Source: Syntrophomonas sp. (lineage in GTDB: Bacteria > Bacillota > Syntrophomonadia > Syntrophomonadales > Syntrophomonadaceae). From it: a DNA stretch of 64,000 nucleotides. Numbering within the stretch: the stretch's first letter is position 1; the number at the start of each line of letters is the position of its first letter. Shown piece by piece: positions 53,762-62,889 of this stretch. The notes under the pieces were generated by a model. It saw only the letters and a list, made by a program, of their open reading frames with translations, did not search any database and had not been told where the DNA came from. A program made the translations under genes and the position numbers. The DNA lies in the NCBI GenBank assembly GCA_016841875.1, contig JAENYG010000002.1:52549-116548 (forward strand). The letters are read 5' to 3'.

Positions 53762-55348
53762 CTATTGCTGATATTCCAGTCTAACCATCAGGGTTTTAAA
53801 GCTTTCTCCTTCCTTATACCAGCCTGCAATAGTTAAGCCAGTATCATCCTGACACGCACATGGCCACCAGGCTCCCTCTTCAACACCGAGAGTTTTATCC
53901 CACATACGCTGACCATCCGGGTTCACTTTTAGCAGGTGAATACAGGTATCTCCATTACCATAACTGCTGCTCCAGCCGACTGATACAAATCCTCCATCCG
54001 GGGTTTGGAAAACTTGGTCCGGCCACTCCTGACGATCCCCGCCATAGTTTTTCTCCCATACTACCTGGCCTTCGGAATCCGTTTTTACCAGTGAAACATC
54101 CCCGGTGGAGCTAACATATGTTCCATAATCATTAGAATCCCCCACAGCCAGGTATCCACCTTCAGGAAGCCTTATCAGATCACGAAAATAATTCTGCCGA
54201 TGCCCGGGATAAGCCTGCACCCACTGTATATCTCCTGCCTGGCTCATTTCCCCCGACAAAGCTGTGGCCTCAGCGGTTTCAGCAACCGTAGTTGAACCTG
54301 CCCAGACAAATCCTCCATTATCCGTGGGATAGGCACAGTTAGCTTTATCCATTCCACCGGCCAATATACAATAATCCCAAAAAGGTTCGCCGTCACTTTT
54401 CATCTTAACGAACCAGGCATTTTGGTTGCCTTCAGGAAACAAAGTATAACCGGCCGCCAGATAGCCTCCCTTATCCAACGGGTAAATATACTCGAGACAA
54501 TCCTCAGCAGATACATCGATTACCCAGCGCCAGTCTTCTTTCCCCTGTGAATTGAATTTTATCACCACCGCATCATACAGTGAGTCCCATGTTCTTCCGC
54601 AGGCTATGCAGCCGCCATCAGAAGTCGCTGCCAGATGTTTGATCCAGATTCCATCTTCATTTACATGTGACCAAATGATATTACCCTCCGCATCGGTTTT
54701 CAACAAGCAGTTGCTCTGGTCTTCGCCATGTCCACTCTTATTAGTATCTCCGATCAGAAAATATCCCCCGTTCTTGCTCGGAGCTATGCCCTCAACGACT
54801 ATTCCACAAGGTGGGTCAATCACTTTCTCCCATACCACACGTGGTGCCGGTTCAATATTGCTGTTTATAAATATGCTGGACGTCCTGCCGCCGAGGGACA
54901 CCACCCCTCCGAAAGCTTCGGATACAAAGCGGAGCGGCGCCATGGTCCGGCCGTTTATTATTTGCGCCGGTACATCCAGTTTCACGGTTTCGCCATTTAT
55001 CTTTGGGTAAAGTGATCCAATCGTCAGGCAAACGGTGATATCTCCCTTTACCGCTCTGGCAGTAAGATTTTCCTGATCCCAGGTAACATCCGCTCCGATT
55101 TTTTCAAATATAGCTCTTAATGGTACCAGTGTTCTTCCATCTTTAATCACCGGGGCCACCTCAAATACCAGTTCCTCTCCATTCAAAAATATAGTTGGTT
55201 CAGCCAAAACCGGTACAGACGCCAAACAGCAAACCATTAGAGTGATTATAAAAATACCTAAACATCTGGACACCCATCTAATTCTCTTACTAATTCTTGA
55301 ATAAGAAACCTCATATTCTCCATCAACCTGTATATTCATTTCTCGCAT
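53762..55348 (-). CDS. Secreted stalk-domain plus propeller protein
   Basis: The 528-residue protein has a signal peptide (hydrophobic stretch ending SVPVLAE). Two copies of the copper amine oxidase-like stalk unit follow (KDGRTLVPLRAIFEKIGADVTW; INGRTMAPLRFVSEAFGG). Then come about seven repeats like GGYFLIGDTN and GGFVSVGWSSS, each near 50 residues, as in a beta-propeller. The stalk unit commonly anchors surface proteins in Clostridia. ATG 55348 has only a G-run upstream. Ligand unknown. Confidence 0.85.
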   Translation of the reverse strand: MREMNIQVDGEYEVSYSRISKRIRWVSRCLGIFIITLMVCCLASVPVLAEPTIFLNGEELVFEVAPVIKDGRTLVPLRAIFEKIGADVTWDQENLTARAVKGDITVCLTIGSLYPKINGETVKLDVPAQIINGRTMAPLRFVSEAFGGVVSLGGRTSSIFINSNIEPAPRVVWEKVIDPPCGIVVEGIAPSKNGGYFLIGDTNKSGHGEDQSNCLLKTDAEGNIIWSHVNEDGIWIKHLAATSDGGCIACGRTWDSLYDAVVIKFNSQGKEDWRWVIDVSAEDCLEYIYPLDKGGYLAAGYTLFPEGNQNAWFVKMKSDGEPFWDYCILAGGMDKANCAYPTDNGGFVWAGSTTVAETAEATALSGEMSQAGDIQWVQAYPGHRQNYFRDLIRLPEGGYLAVGDSNDYGTYVSSTGDVSLVKTDSEGQVVWEKNYGGDRQEWPDQVFQTPDGGFVSVGWSSSYGNGDTCIHLLKVNPDGQRMWDKTLGVEEGAWWPCACQDDTGLTIAGWYKEGESFKTLMVRLEYQQ

Positions 55349-55421
55349 AAGCCCCCCCGCATCAATCAATATATTTAATATTATATTATCTTCCATATAT
55401 TACATATCCTTCCTGGCGGGA

Positions 55422-55450
55422 GGAAGCAAAAAGAACTTCCCCTTGCTTCT
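55422..55450. repeat. GACGG-type palindrome (GAAGCAA stem), reverse copy
   Basis: GAAGCAA and TTGCTTC enclose AAAGAACTTCCCC, with one core change (CTT for CGT). It lies upstream of both divergent genes. Confidence 0.8.
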
Positions 55451-55484
55451 GGTAACATATACCGCTTGAGCTAGATAGTTTAGG

Positions 55485-55509
55485 AGCTTAACATGTAAGT
55501 AGCTTAACA
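55485..55509 (+). promoter_or_regulatory. Direct repeat before the marR-like gene
   Basis: AGCTTAACA occurs at 55485-55493 and 55501-55509, a 16-base period, just upstream of the start. It may be a regulator binding site, although MarR sites are usually inverted repeats. Confidence 0.3.
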
Positions 55510-55526
55510 ATCATGAGGTGTCTTTT

Positions 55527-55988
55527 ATGGATCATAACCGAGAATTTATTATCCAGGAGATATTTGAAAACATGGACTCTATGCGGCAGACGATGTTTAA
55601 ACAGAAAAAAGTTTCACCGGCTGATTTTGGCATATCCCCGGCTCAGGGGATAGTACTGCATACGATCGCTAACCGCAGCAGCCTGAGTATCACAGATATT
55701 GCCGAAATTCTACGGGTTTCCCGCAGTGCGGTGACTCAGTTGGTAGATAGTCTGGTAAAATCCGGTTTTGTGAGCAGAGAGGCCAATCCCAAAGATCGCC
55801 GAACCATGATAATCAGCCTCACGGAGGAAGGCAAAAGCAAATGGCAGGACTTTCAACAGTTTCATATCCAGAACATGACTAAAGTATTTAAACCCTTGAA
55901 TGACCAGGAACTAAAGATTTTCCGGGATCTCCTATTGAAGATAATTGGAAATCATCCAAACATATTAGAATCGAGGGATAAAACATGA
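55527..55988 (+). CDS. MarR-family regulator
   Basis: The 153-residue protein has a MarR winged helix: LHTIANRSSLSITDIAEILRVSRSAVTQLVDSLVKSGFVSREANPKDRRT in pieces, with the typical wing DRR. GAGGTG seven bases before ATG 55527. It overlaps the ABC ATPase gene by four bases, so it is the first gene of a three-gene operon and probably represses it. Confidence 0.92.
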   Translation: MDHNREFIIQEIFENMDSMRQTMFKQKKVSPADFGISPAQGIVLHTIANRSSLSITDIAEILRVSRSAVTQLVDSLVKSGFVSREANPKDRRTMIISLTEEGKSKWQDFQQFHIQNMTKVFKPLNDQELKIFRDLLLKIIGNHPNILESRDKT

Positions 55989-56668
55989 GCAGTTTAATAG
56001 AACTAAAAAATATAACTAAGATTTACAGGGTTGGAGACGAAAACACTGCAGCTTTGAAGGGGATCGATTTAACTATTGAAAAAGGTGAATTTACTGCCAT
56101 TATGGGGCCATCGGGTTCCGGCAAATCCACGCTGATGCATATCCTGGGGTTACTTGATAAGCCCAGCAGTGGGCAATATCTCCTGGAAGGCGTAGATGTA
56201 AGCAGGCTGAGTGCCGGCAGACAGGCTGCCATCCGCAATCAAAAGATAGGCTTTGTTTTTCAGCAGTTCAATCTGCTGGCTCGAACTACGGTGCTGGACA
56301 ATGTACTGCTGCCGACTATTTATGGAAAGGCTGAAAAAAGCATCTCCAGAGCACGCCAGATAATCGAGGAAGTAGGTCTCAGCGACCGCATTCGCCACAA
56401 AAGCAATCAATTATCCGGAGGGCAGATACAGCGAGTAGCTATTGCCAGAGCCTTAATCATGGAGCCTTCCTTAATCCTGGCGGATGAGCCGACGGGTAAT
56501 CTAGATACCAGAAAATCGGAGGAAATAATGCAGTTATTCCGTGATATTAATGCCCGAGGGGTAACCATAATCCTTATTACCCATGAAGAAAGTGTAGCCA
56601 AAAATGCCGACCGCATCATCAGGCTGATAGATGGAGAGATAGTCTCACAGGAGGAGAATGCAGCATGA
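55985..56668 (+). CDS. ABC transporter ATPase (MacB/LolD type)
   Basis: The 227-residue ATPase has Walker A GPSGSGKST, Q-loop QQFNLLARTTVLDNV, signature LSGGQIQRVAIARAL, Walker B LILADEPTGNLD and the switch His in LITHEE. This is the type that drives mechanotransmission exporters. It overlaps its neighbours on both sides by four bases. Confidence 0.95.
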   Translation: MSSLIELKNITKIYRVGDENTAALKGIDLTIEKGEFTAIMGPSGSGKSTLMHILGLLDKPSSGQYLLEGVDVSRLSAGRQAAIRNQKIGFVFQQFNLLARTTVLDNVLLPTIYGKAEKSISRARQIIEEVGLSDRIRHKSNQLSGGQIQRVAIARALIMEPSLILADEPTGNLDTRKSEEIMQLFRDINARGVTIILITHEESVAKNADRIIRLIDGEIVSQEENAA

Positions 56669-57924
56669 AATCATATGTAATTTTCAAACAATCATTAAAG
56701 GCCATATTTGCTAACAAGGGCCGCAGTTTCCTTACTGTTTTGGGCATTATAATCGGTATTGCTTCCGTTATTTCCCTGATTGCATTGGGCACAGGAGTGC
56801 AGGCGGGGGTTTCCGATAGTATTTCCACTCTGGGTACCACTAATATAACTATAATGCCCGGTGCTGGATTTAGCACCGGTGCATCTTCAGGTGAAGGTAT
56901 GGGGGCCTCGCCTCATGGCGGCGGTGGAGGTTTTAATCTCACATCCTCTACCCTGACTGTGGAAGATCTAAACTCACTGCAGGATGAATCAAAAAACCCT
57001 GGTATTAAACAAATTGCCGGACAAATTTCGAACTCAGCCATTTTTGCAACTGAAAGCGGTGAATATCGCTATACGGTCATGGGAACTTCACCAGGCTATT
57101 TGGAAATCCAGCAATTGACGGTCAGCAAGGGCGATTTTTATGATGAAAGTGATGTAGACCAAACTATCCAGGTAATCGTTCTAGGCAGTCAAATGGCAGA
57201 GGAGCTTTATGGGGAAATTGATCCCCTTGGCGATAATTTGAGTGTGGCGGGTACAAGCTTTAAGGTAATTGGAGTTCTGGAAGCAGCGGCAGAGAATGCT
57301 TTCAACAACCCCAACACTCAGGCTTATATTCCCTATACTGCAGCAGCTGGCCCTTTTGATTCCGTGAACTTCAGCTCGATTACCGTTCAGGCTGAAAATG
57401 AGGAAGCAGTTGAGGGAGTGAAGCAGAGCATCCAGAAAACCCTCCTGGCCAATCACCAAATCAGTGATGAAAAACTGGCTGATTTCAGTGTTACTTCATC
57501 AGCCGATCTTCTATCAGTGGTAAACAATATTACCGGTATGCTCACCGCTCTCCTGGCAGGTATTGCAGCCATATCGCTGGTTGTTGGGGGAATCGGCATT
57601 ATGAATATTATGCTGGTGTCGGTAACGGAAAGAACTAGAGAAATTGGGCTTAGAAAAGCAGTTGGTGCTAAAACCAGTCACATTCTAGGTCAATTCATTC
57701 TGGAAGCTGTGGTACTGACTGTCTCCGGTGGCATCATCGGTATCGGTCTGGGATTTCTTATAGGCAGTGCAGCCGCTCCTTTTCTTGGATTCACCCCCGT
57801 TGTAACGGGCAGCACCATTGCCCTGGCGGTGGGAGTATCCACGGTAGTTGGCCTGGTATTTGGTGTTTACCCGGCTGCTAAAGCTGCCCGGCTTAATCCA
57901 ATTGATGCTTTGAGATATGAATAA
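56665..57924 (+). CDS. MacB-like ABC permease
   Basis: The 419-residue permease has an N-terminal helix with GRSFLTVLGIIIGIASVI, a large outside domain, and three C-terminal helices with GGIGIMNIMLVSVTERTREIGLRKAVGA and the ending NPIDALRYE. A Gly/Ser-rich insert (GASSGEGMG, HGGGGG) lies near residue 75. With the ATPase it forms an exporter of peptides, lipids or drugs. No HlyD-like adaptor is adjacent. Confidence 0.95.
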   Translation: MKSYVIFKQSLKAIFANKGRSFLTVLGIIIGIASVISLIALGTGVQAGVSDSISTLGTTNITIMPGAGFSTGASSGEGMGASPHGGGGGFNLTSSTLTVEDLNSLQDESKNPGIKQIAGQISNSAIFATESGEYRYTVMGTSPGYLEIQQLTVSKGDFYDESDVDQTIQVIVLGSQMAEELYGEIDPLGDNLSVAGTSFKVIGVLEAAAENAFNNPNTQAYIPYTAAAGPFDSVNFSSITVQAENEEAVEGVKQSIQKTLLANHQISDEKLADFSVTSSADLLSVVNNITGMLTALLAGIAAISLVVGGIGIMNIMLVSVTERTREIGLRKAVGAKTSHILGQFILEAVVLTVSGGIIGIGLGFLIGSAAAPFLGFTPVVTGSTIALAVGVSTVVGLVFGVYPAAKAARLNPIDALRYE

Positions 57925-58025
57925 AGACACATTCAGGCCGGCCGGTAACGCTAATCGTGCCGAAGCCGCCACAGTAATAGTCAATGCGCTGCCTGAATAG
58001 AACAAGATAAGAAAACCAAGAAAAC

Positions 58026-58090
58026 CGGGGGACTGTACCTCCTGTCTAACGCTAGTGAGACAGAGGGACTGTCCCCTTTGTTTTCTGTCA
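58026..58090. repeat. Degenerate palindromic element with GGGGGACTGT cores
   Basis: GGGGGACTGTACCTCCTGTCT and, in reverse, AGACAGAGGGACTGTCCCC share CTGTCT/AGACAG arms (58042-58047, 58058-58063). The core has GACTG for GACGG, so this looks like a side branch of the family. Confidence 0.5.
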
Positions 58091-58151
58091 CGCGTCAGCG
58101 GGACTAAAGAATCGCTGGAACTAGCAGAAACAAAGGTATACCGAGCCCCCG

Positions 58152-58889
58152 CTAATATATCAGAGCGAAACTTTTCTGGGCCTTGAGGTAGGTTGCTTTA
58201 TCTCGGATGGAATAAGTATAAGGTTTTTTGTCCTTGAGTTTTATGGTTATGCCCTGTGAAAGGTCAGAGAATTTTATCTCGCTTATCTGCTCCAATGAAC
58301 ATATTTTATAGCCCCGGCACTTTCTCAGAACTTCTTCCAAGGTATCAGCTGTCACCATTTCATCCAGTTTATCAGCGATGTCCTGCCAGGCATTCATCCA
58401 CTGCCATTTGCCAATATCCGTACCCGATATCACCTGGTCGGCTCCCGGCAGGGGGACGGTCAGGGCCCAGATTCCTTTGCTGCTCAGGAGCAGCGCATTT
58501 TCCGTGGTGAGCACCTTTCCGGTATCGAGAAAGACAGCGCTTCGGGTCTTCCAGACCTGCATCACTCCTGGAATCCAGAGGACAGCATTCTCATCTGCTT
58601 TCAGCGGTATCTCTCCGGGCTCAGTTTCGTTTAATTCATACAAATCCACTCCTACCGTTTGTTTCAGGCGGAGAACATCCATAACCACCAGCCCCACCAT
58701 GATGAGTATCACCGTGACCCCAAAATATGCCGGTATTCCCCAGGACATCAGGAGCAGCATGATAACCGACACTATCACCAGACCCAGCAGATTACGTAGC
58801 AGACTTCCCATCCCGACTGCTGTTCCGGCAGTCTTAACTCCAGATGCCAGTTTTTCAGCCCTTGATTCAAGTTGAGGTTCCTTTTCCAT
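58152..58889 (-). CDS. Membrane protein of unknown function
   Basis: The 245-residue protein starts with a charged segment, has two close helices (about 33-75, GLVIVSVIMLLLMSW and VTVILIMVGLVVMDV) and a large soluble part with alternating strands. AGGTGA supports ATG 58889. The soluble part resembles PH-like or YcxB-like domains in its strand pattern, but I cannot confirm this. Confidence 0.75.
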   Translation of the reverse strand: MEKEPQLESRAEKLASGVKTAGTAVGMGSLLRNLLGLVIVSVIMLLLMSWGIPAYFGVTVILIMVGLVVMDVLRLKQTVGVDLYELNETEPGEIPLKADENAVLWIPGVMQVWKTRSAVFLDTGKVLTTENALLLSSKGIWALTVPLPGADQVISGTDIGKWQWMNAWQDIADKLDEMVTADTLEEVLRKCRGYKICSLEQISEIKFSDLSQGITIKLKDKKPYTYSIRDKATYLKAQKSFALIY

Positions 58890-59036
58890 AAAACACTTCA
58901 CCTGCCTTGTTTATCCTTATCAATTATTATAATCTATTAAATCATGCTGCTTAACACAAACTGATGTATATTATTAACAACAGCGTTGATAAATACTATA
59001 ATAGTAAAAATGCAGGTAACTCGGGAGGTCAGATGT

Positions 59037-59912
59037 ATGGAAAAAACTGCAGAACCGCTTGATATAGATGTTAACGACGTGTCTGCTACCCTGTTTGTAA
59101 CCCTTTACTGCCATGCGTTGGAAAGTCGATCGGAAAATCCTATTTTGAGAGACCCCATGTCAGTGGAAATTGTTCAACTATTAAATGAGAAGCTGTCTCA
59201 TTCAGACCAGGTTCTCTTTAAGAGATTAGCACAAGGCAAGCTGGATAAAAATCTGATAGTTCACATCGCTATACGGGCAAAAAAGTATGATGAATATGTT
59301 CGTGAGTTCCTCAAACATTCTCCAGAAGGAGTCATTGTTAATATCGGCTGTGGGATGGATACTCGTTTCTGGCGTATTGATAACGGCCGAATATCCTTCT
59401 ATGACCTGGATCTCCCAGAGGTGATATCTATCAAGAAAAAACTCCTGGCAGAAAATGAACGCTATCATTTTATTGGATTTGATGTGCTGGATCATGATTG
59501 GATGTCTATTCTGGACCGACACGGCCGGGGTCCCTATCTGTTCATGGCTGAAGGGGTGTTCATGTATCTTCATAAGGAAGACGTGAAATCTCTGGTATTA
59601 AAGCTTCAGTCTCAGTTTCCTGGTTCTGAACTGGTCTGCGAAGTATTCAATGAGGTATGGCTGCGCAAACCATTTTTGAAGAAGATGATGGATTTTAAAA
59701 TGCAGAAAGAACTCCATTTGGGGCCAGGTGCGACTTTCTATTTTGGTATCAACAGCAGTGAAGAAATGGAGACCTGGAATCGTGGCATTCAGTTTTTGGA
59801 TGACTGGTCATATTTTGATACTGATGAAAAAAAACTAGGTTGGCTCCGATTGTTCCGCAGGTTTGAATTGTTCCGGAAAACCCAGTGGACTGTTCATTAC
59901 CGGTTAAATTAA
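59037..59912 (+). CDS. Leucine carboxyl methyltransferase-like SAM enzyme
   Basis: The 291-residue protein belongs to the LCM/Tcmp-like class I methyltransferases: LFVTLYCHALESRSENPILRDP, then RAKKYDEYVREFL, SAM motif VNIGCGMDTRFWR, YDLDLPEVISIKKKLL and MAEGVFMYL. GGAGGT eight bases before ATG 59037 decides the start. It probably methylates a carboxylate or small molecule. A palindrome begins right after the stop. Confidence 0.9.
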   Translation: MEKTAEPLDIDVNDVSATLFVTLYCHALESRSENPILRDPMSVEIVQLLNEKLSHSDQVLFKRLAQGKLDKNLIVHIAIRAKKYDEYVREFLKHSPEGVIVNIGCGMDTRFWRIDNGRISFYDLDLPEVISIKKKLLAENERYHFIGFDVLDHDWMSILDRHGRGPYLFMAEGVFMYLHKEDVKSLVLKLQSQFPGSELVCEVFNEVWLRKPFLKKMMDFKMQKELHLGPGATFYFGINSSEEMETWNRGIQFLDDWSYFDTDEKKLGWLRLFRRFELFRKTQWTVHYRLN

Positions 59913-59946
59913 GATGACAATAGGGACGGTTCCAGTTGTCATCTTT
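59913..59946 (+). terminator. GACGG-core palindrome (GATGACAA stem)
   Basis: GATGACAA (59913-59920) and TTGTCATC (59936-59943) enclose TAGGGACGGTTCCAG and are followed by TTT. It begins at the base after the TAA. Confidence 0.85.
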
Positions 59947-59964
59947 CATATAAATATCAGGCTA

Positions 59965-60486
59965 TTATGATGTAAGTGCGACGCTTTTAAATGCTATATC
60001 TACGGCTTCTTTAGCGGTTTGAGCAAAACTCAGCTCGACATTTCTCCTATCATCCAGATAGCATCCTTCATAGGCAATGGTTTTTATCTGTGCCGCCCAT
60101 CCTCCGGAAGATTCGACCACCACGGTTGGCTTTTTGTTCAGATAGGCACAGGAGAGCTCACCCAGAGTGCCATTTCTGCCTCCGATCATGATTATAGCGT
60201 CTGATGAATGTATTAGTATCATACTCCGATAGTCGAATGTCAAACCTGTGGTGATAGGTATGTCGATATATGTGTTGGCTAGCTCCAGAGTGTCTCCTGG
60301 TAGAATTCCCACCACTAATCCATCTGCGGATTTTGCACCCCTTGATACCGCTTCCATGACTCCACTGGTTCCTCCAGTCAGCAGGACCGCTCCCCTTGAG
60401 GCTATCTCATGACCAATTTCTTCAGCCAGTTTGTCTAATTCGAGTGGTATATTCCCAGATTCGCCTATTATTCCGATACGTATCAT
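59965..60486 (-). CDS. TIGR00725/LOG-like nucleotide-binding protein
   Basis: The 173-residue Rossmann-like protein has LLTGGTSGVMEAVSRGAKSADG, then GLTFDYRSMILIHSSDAIIMIGGRNGTLGEL, a variant of the PGGxGTxxE motif of lysine-decarboxylase-like/LOG proteins. GGGGGAG precedes the ATG. It may hydrolyse nucleotide monophosphates. The Glu after the Gly/Thr loop is shifted, so activity is uncertain. Confidence 0.87.
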   Translation of the reverse strand: MIRIGIIGESGNIPLELDKLAEEIGHEIASRGAVLLTGGTSGVMEAVSRGAKSADGLVVGILPGDTLELANTYIDIPITTGLTFDYRSMILIHSSDAIIMIGGRNGTLGELSCAYLNKKPTVVVESSGGWAAQIKTIAYEGCYLDDRRNVELSFAQTAKEAVDIAFKSVALTS

Positions 60487-60735
60487 TTTTTCTCCCCCCG
60501 TTTTAAATGCTGTGGAACATTACAGCACCCGTTTATACCCACTATTGTATTACAGCATAAATTGCTTTATTTATAAATGCTTATGTCTTTCCCGGTAATT
60601 TTATATCCCAACCATCACCCTAATATCTTTATTTGCTGCCACCATATCATTTACCTGCCTTGCATAATCCTCTTCTTATTCCCGGGGGGATTCACTTCCA
60701 GGCCTTACCGGCAATACCTTCGGTTCTTATCCCAA
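60487..60735. other. Divergent promoter region
   Basis: An AT-rich gap between the LOG-like and heparinase-like genes. No gene accepted; it includes pyrimidine-rich stretches and, at its end, one palindrome. Confidence 0.4.
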
Positions 60736-60764
60736 GGAAGCAAAAAGAACGTCCCCCTGCTTCC
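60736..60764. repeat. GACGG-type palindrome (GGAAGCA stem), reverse copy
   Basis: GGAAGCA and TGCTTCC enclose AAAAGAACGTCCCCC, identical to the copy at 53664. It lies 80 bases upstream of a start codon, an exception to the usual place after stops. Confidence 0.9.
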
Positions 60765-60843
60765 AGTAACAATTTCGGCTGGTTTCTCGTAAAGTACAGT
60801 ATTCCCATATTTTCCCTATAATTTTTTAATGGAGGTATGAATA

Positions 60844-62700
60844 ATGAGAACTAAACATTCTGACGATAATACCAGCCGGGCTTCATCAGTTTTCTTTATC
60901 GGTGATCTGCGGGATACCGGAGAGATCAAAGCCATAGCTGATGGTCTGCTTAATGATATTATTTTTCTTAATTACAATTTCCCGGTTATACAGATGGACG
61001 TTAAAGATGCCTGGTTAAGCGATCCGTTTTCCAACCGCAGCTGGCGGTTCTGGCTGCATACCCTGATTATTGCAGAACACCTGCTAAGAGCATACGAGAC
61101 CTTTAATGACCGTGTCTACTTGGACAGAGCTCTAGCTATATACCTGGACTGGAAATTGCATAATTTTCCGAAGTCGGAATCAGAGATGGCCTGGCATGAT
61201 CATTCCACTGCCTTGAGGCTAGTGATAATATGCAAACTCTATGAACACTGTCTGTACCTCTTTGATGATAAACCGAGTATTCCAGGAGAATTTCCCACAG
61301 TAGTCGCGGAGCACTGCCGCAAACTGGCAACACCATCGTTCTACCGGCCCACTCATAATCATGGACTATATCAGGATACCGCCCTTTATGTGGGATCGGT
61401 GATTTTTTCTGATCTCTCGGAATCTGAATCATGGAGAATGCTGGCTAAGAAAAGACTCTACGTCCAGTTAGAGCAGTTATTCCTGCCTGATGGCAGTTAT
61501 CTGGAACATACCCCATCATATAATTATCTGCTTGGTATACACCTGAATAGATTCGCGCATTTTCTGCAGCTGGTAAACGAATCTGATCATGGAAAACTTC
61601 AGGAAATTATCATGAAACAAATCGAGTGTTTAACTTATATGATGCAACCGGATGGGATCATCCCACCTATTGGAGATGGCAATGGTGATCGCCTGGAAGC
61701 AGCAAATCTCAGCGACGCCTTCCCCGACCAGATGGATAATTTGAATTATGTGGTCAGCGGAGGAAGTGAAGGAACCTCTCCCGCAGCACTGGATCGTATT
61801 TTCCCGACGGGAGGATATGCGGTCTTCCGTAGTGATTGGGAGTTCACACCGGAAACAGTACAGCTTATCTTTTACAGCGCATTTAACAGTAAAGTGCATA
61901 AACATCATGATGATCTCTCCATAATATTATTCGGACATGGCGGGCAGCTATTGACTGATCCGGGAAAATATAATTATGTCTACGATAGCCCGGGCAGAAA
62001 ATATGTGGTATCATCCATCGCTCATAACAGCGTGACAGTCGATGATGGAGATACGGTTATTGACAAAAGAAATGCAGGTAAGTCCGGATTCACTTCTTAT
62101 TATTATGATGATACGATGGCATATATCAGTGGAGCTCACCACCTTTACCCTGGAGTTTTACACCGGAGGATGGTCATTTACCTCAAACCCCATGATATCC
62201 TAATACTGGATCTGCTGGAGGGAGAAGCTGATCATAAATACGAGCAGGTTTTTAATTTTCATCCTGACGTGGATTGCGTTATTGATAAACATAAGGTGAC
62301 TGGAATCATCAACCATAAAGAATGTATTAATGTGCAACCGCTATATATTCCCGATAATCTAGAGAGCACTCTGGTCCGAGGCAGTGAAAAACCCTGGCGC
62401 GGCTGGCACTGTCAGGAATACGGCAAGCTCACCCCGGCCTGCTCGCTGGGCTTCATTCAATACGGCAAAGACGCTCGTTTTGCAGCCCACATAAGCCTGA
62501 CCCCTTCGGTAGAACCAGCGGCTTCCCTGGTCTGGAATGGCTTGACCATCAAGATTTCCCTTCCAGGTAAGACTTTTGCTGTAGACTTATCCGGTGAACA
62601 AGATACCCTCACCATAGACAACAGGAATATAGAGTTGACCAGGATAAACAGTCTGCAGTCCATAATCCATGGTATACCCGTGATTCATATTCTTCCTTAG
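60844..62700 (+). CDS. Heparinase II/III-like polysaccharide lyase
   Basis: The 618-residue protein has an alpha/alpha-toroid N-terminal half (WHDHSTALRLVI, PTHNHGLYQDTALY) and a beta-sandwich C-terminal half starting GGYAVFRSDW and HKHHDDLSIILFGHG. The Asn-His, Tyr and His residues fit the lyase active site. No signal peptide is seen, so it may act inside the cell or on its own product. GGAGGT precedes the ATG. The glycan is unknown. Confidence 0.88.
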   Translation: MRTKHSDDNTSRASSVFFIGDLRDTGEIKAIADGLLNDIIFLNYNFPVIQMDVKDAWLSDPFSNRSWRFWLHTLIIAEHLLRAYETFNDRVYLDRALAIYLDWKLHNFPKSESEMAWHDHSTALRLVIICKLYEHCLYLFDDKPSIPGEFPTVVAEHCRKLATPSFYRPTHNHGLYQDTALYVGSVIFSDLSESESWRMLAKKRLYVQLEQLFLPDGSYLEHTPSYNYLLGIHLNRFAHFLQLVNESDHGKLQEIIMKQIECLTYMMQPDGIIPPIGDGNGDRLEAANLSDAFPDQMDNLNYVVSGGSEGTSPAALDRIFPTGGYAVFRSDWEFTPETVQLIFYSAFNSKVHKHHDDLSIILFGHGGQLLTDPGKYNYVYDSPGRKYVVSSIAHNSVTVDDGDTVIDKRNAGKSGFTSYYYDDTMAYISGAHHLYPGVLHRRMVIYLKPHDILILDLLEGEADHKYEQVFNFHPDVDCVIDKHKVTGIINHKECINVQPLYIPDNLESTLVRGSEKPWRGWHCQEYGKLTPACSLGFIQYGKDARFAAHISLTPSVEPAASLVWNGLTIKISLPGKTFAVDLSGEQDTLTIDNRNIELTRINSLQSIIHGIPVIHILP

Positions 62701-62889
62701 TCACAGCACGTCAGCCGGCATATGCTGCCCATCCTGTTAACATAGCGGATTTTTCAGAGCGTTTTATAGACATTGAAGCAGTCGGATTGAAGAATTTTAA
62801 TAGTAAATGATCAGCTTTTGACAAGGCGAATAAAGGCTGATGCCGGGTCTAATGGCTGTGTTATTAAGGAAGACTATAAATAAATAAAA

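Noticed and set aside
53126..60764. GAAGCA palindromes as a CRISPR array
   Set aside because: Copies are far apart, in both orientations, with genes between; no regular spacers and no cas genes.
414..60764. All GACGG palindromes as ordinary intrinsic terminators
   Set aside because: Some have T-runs, but most GAAGCA-type copies do not, many are in reverse orientation and the loop is conserved, which terminators do not need.
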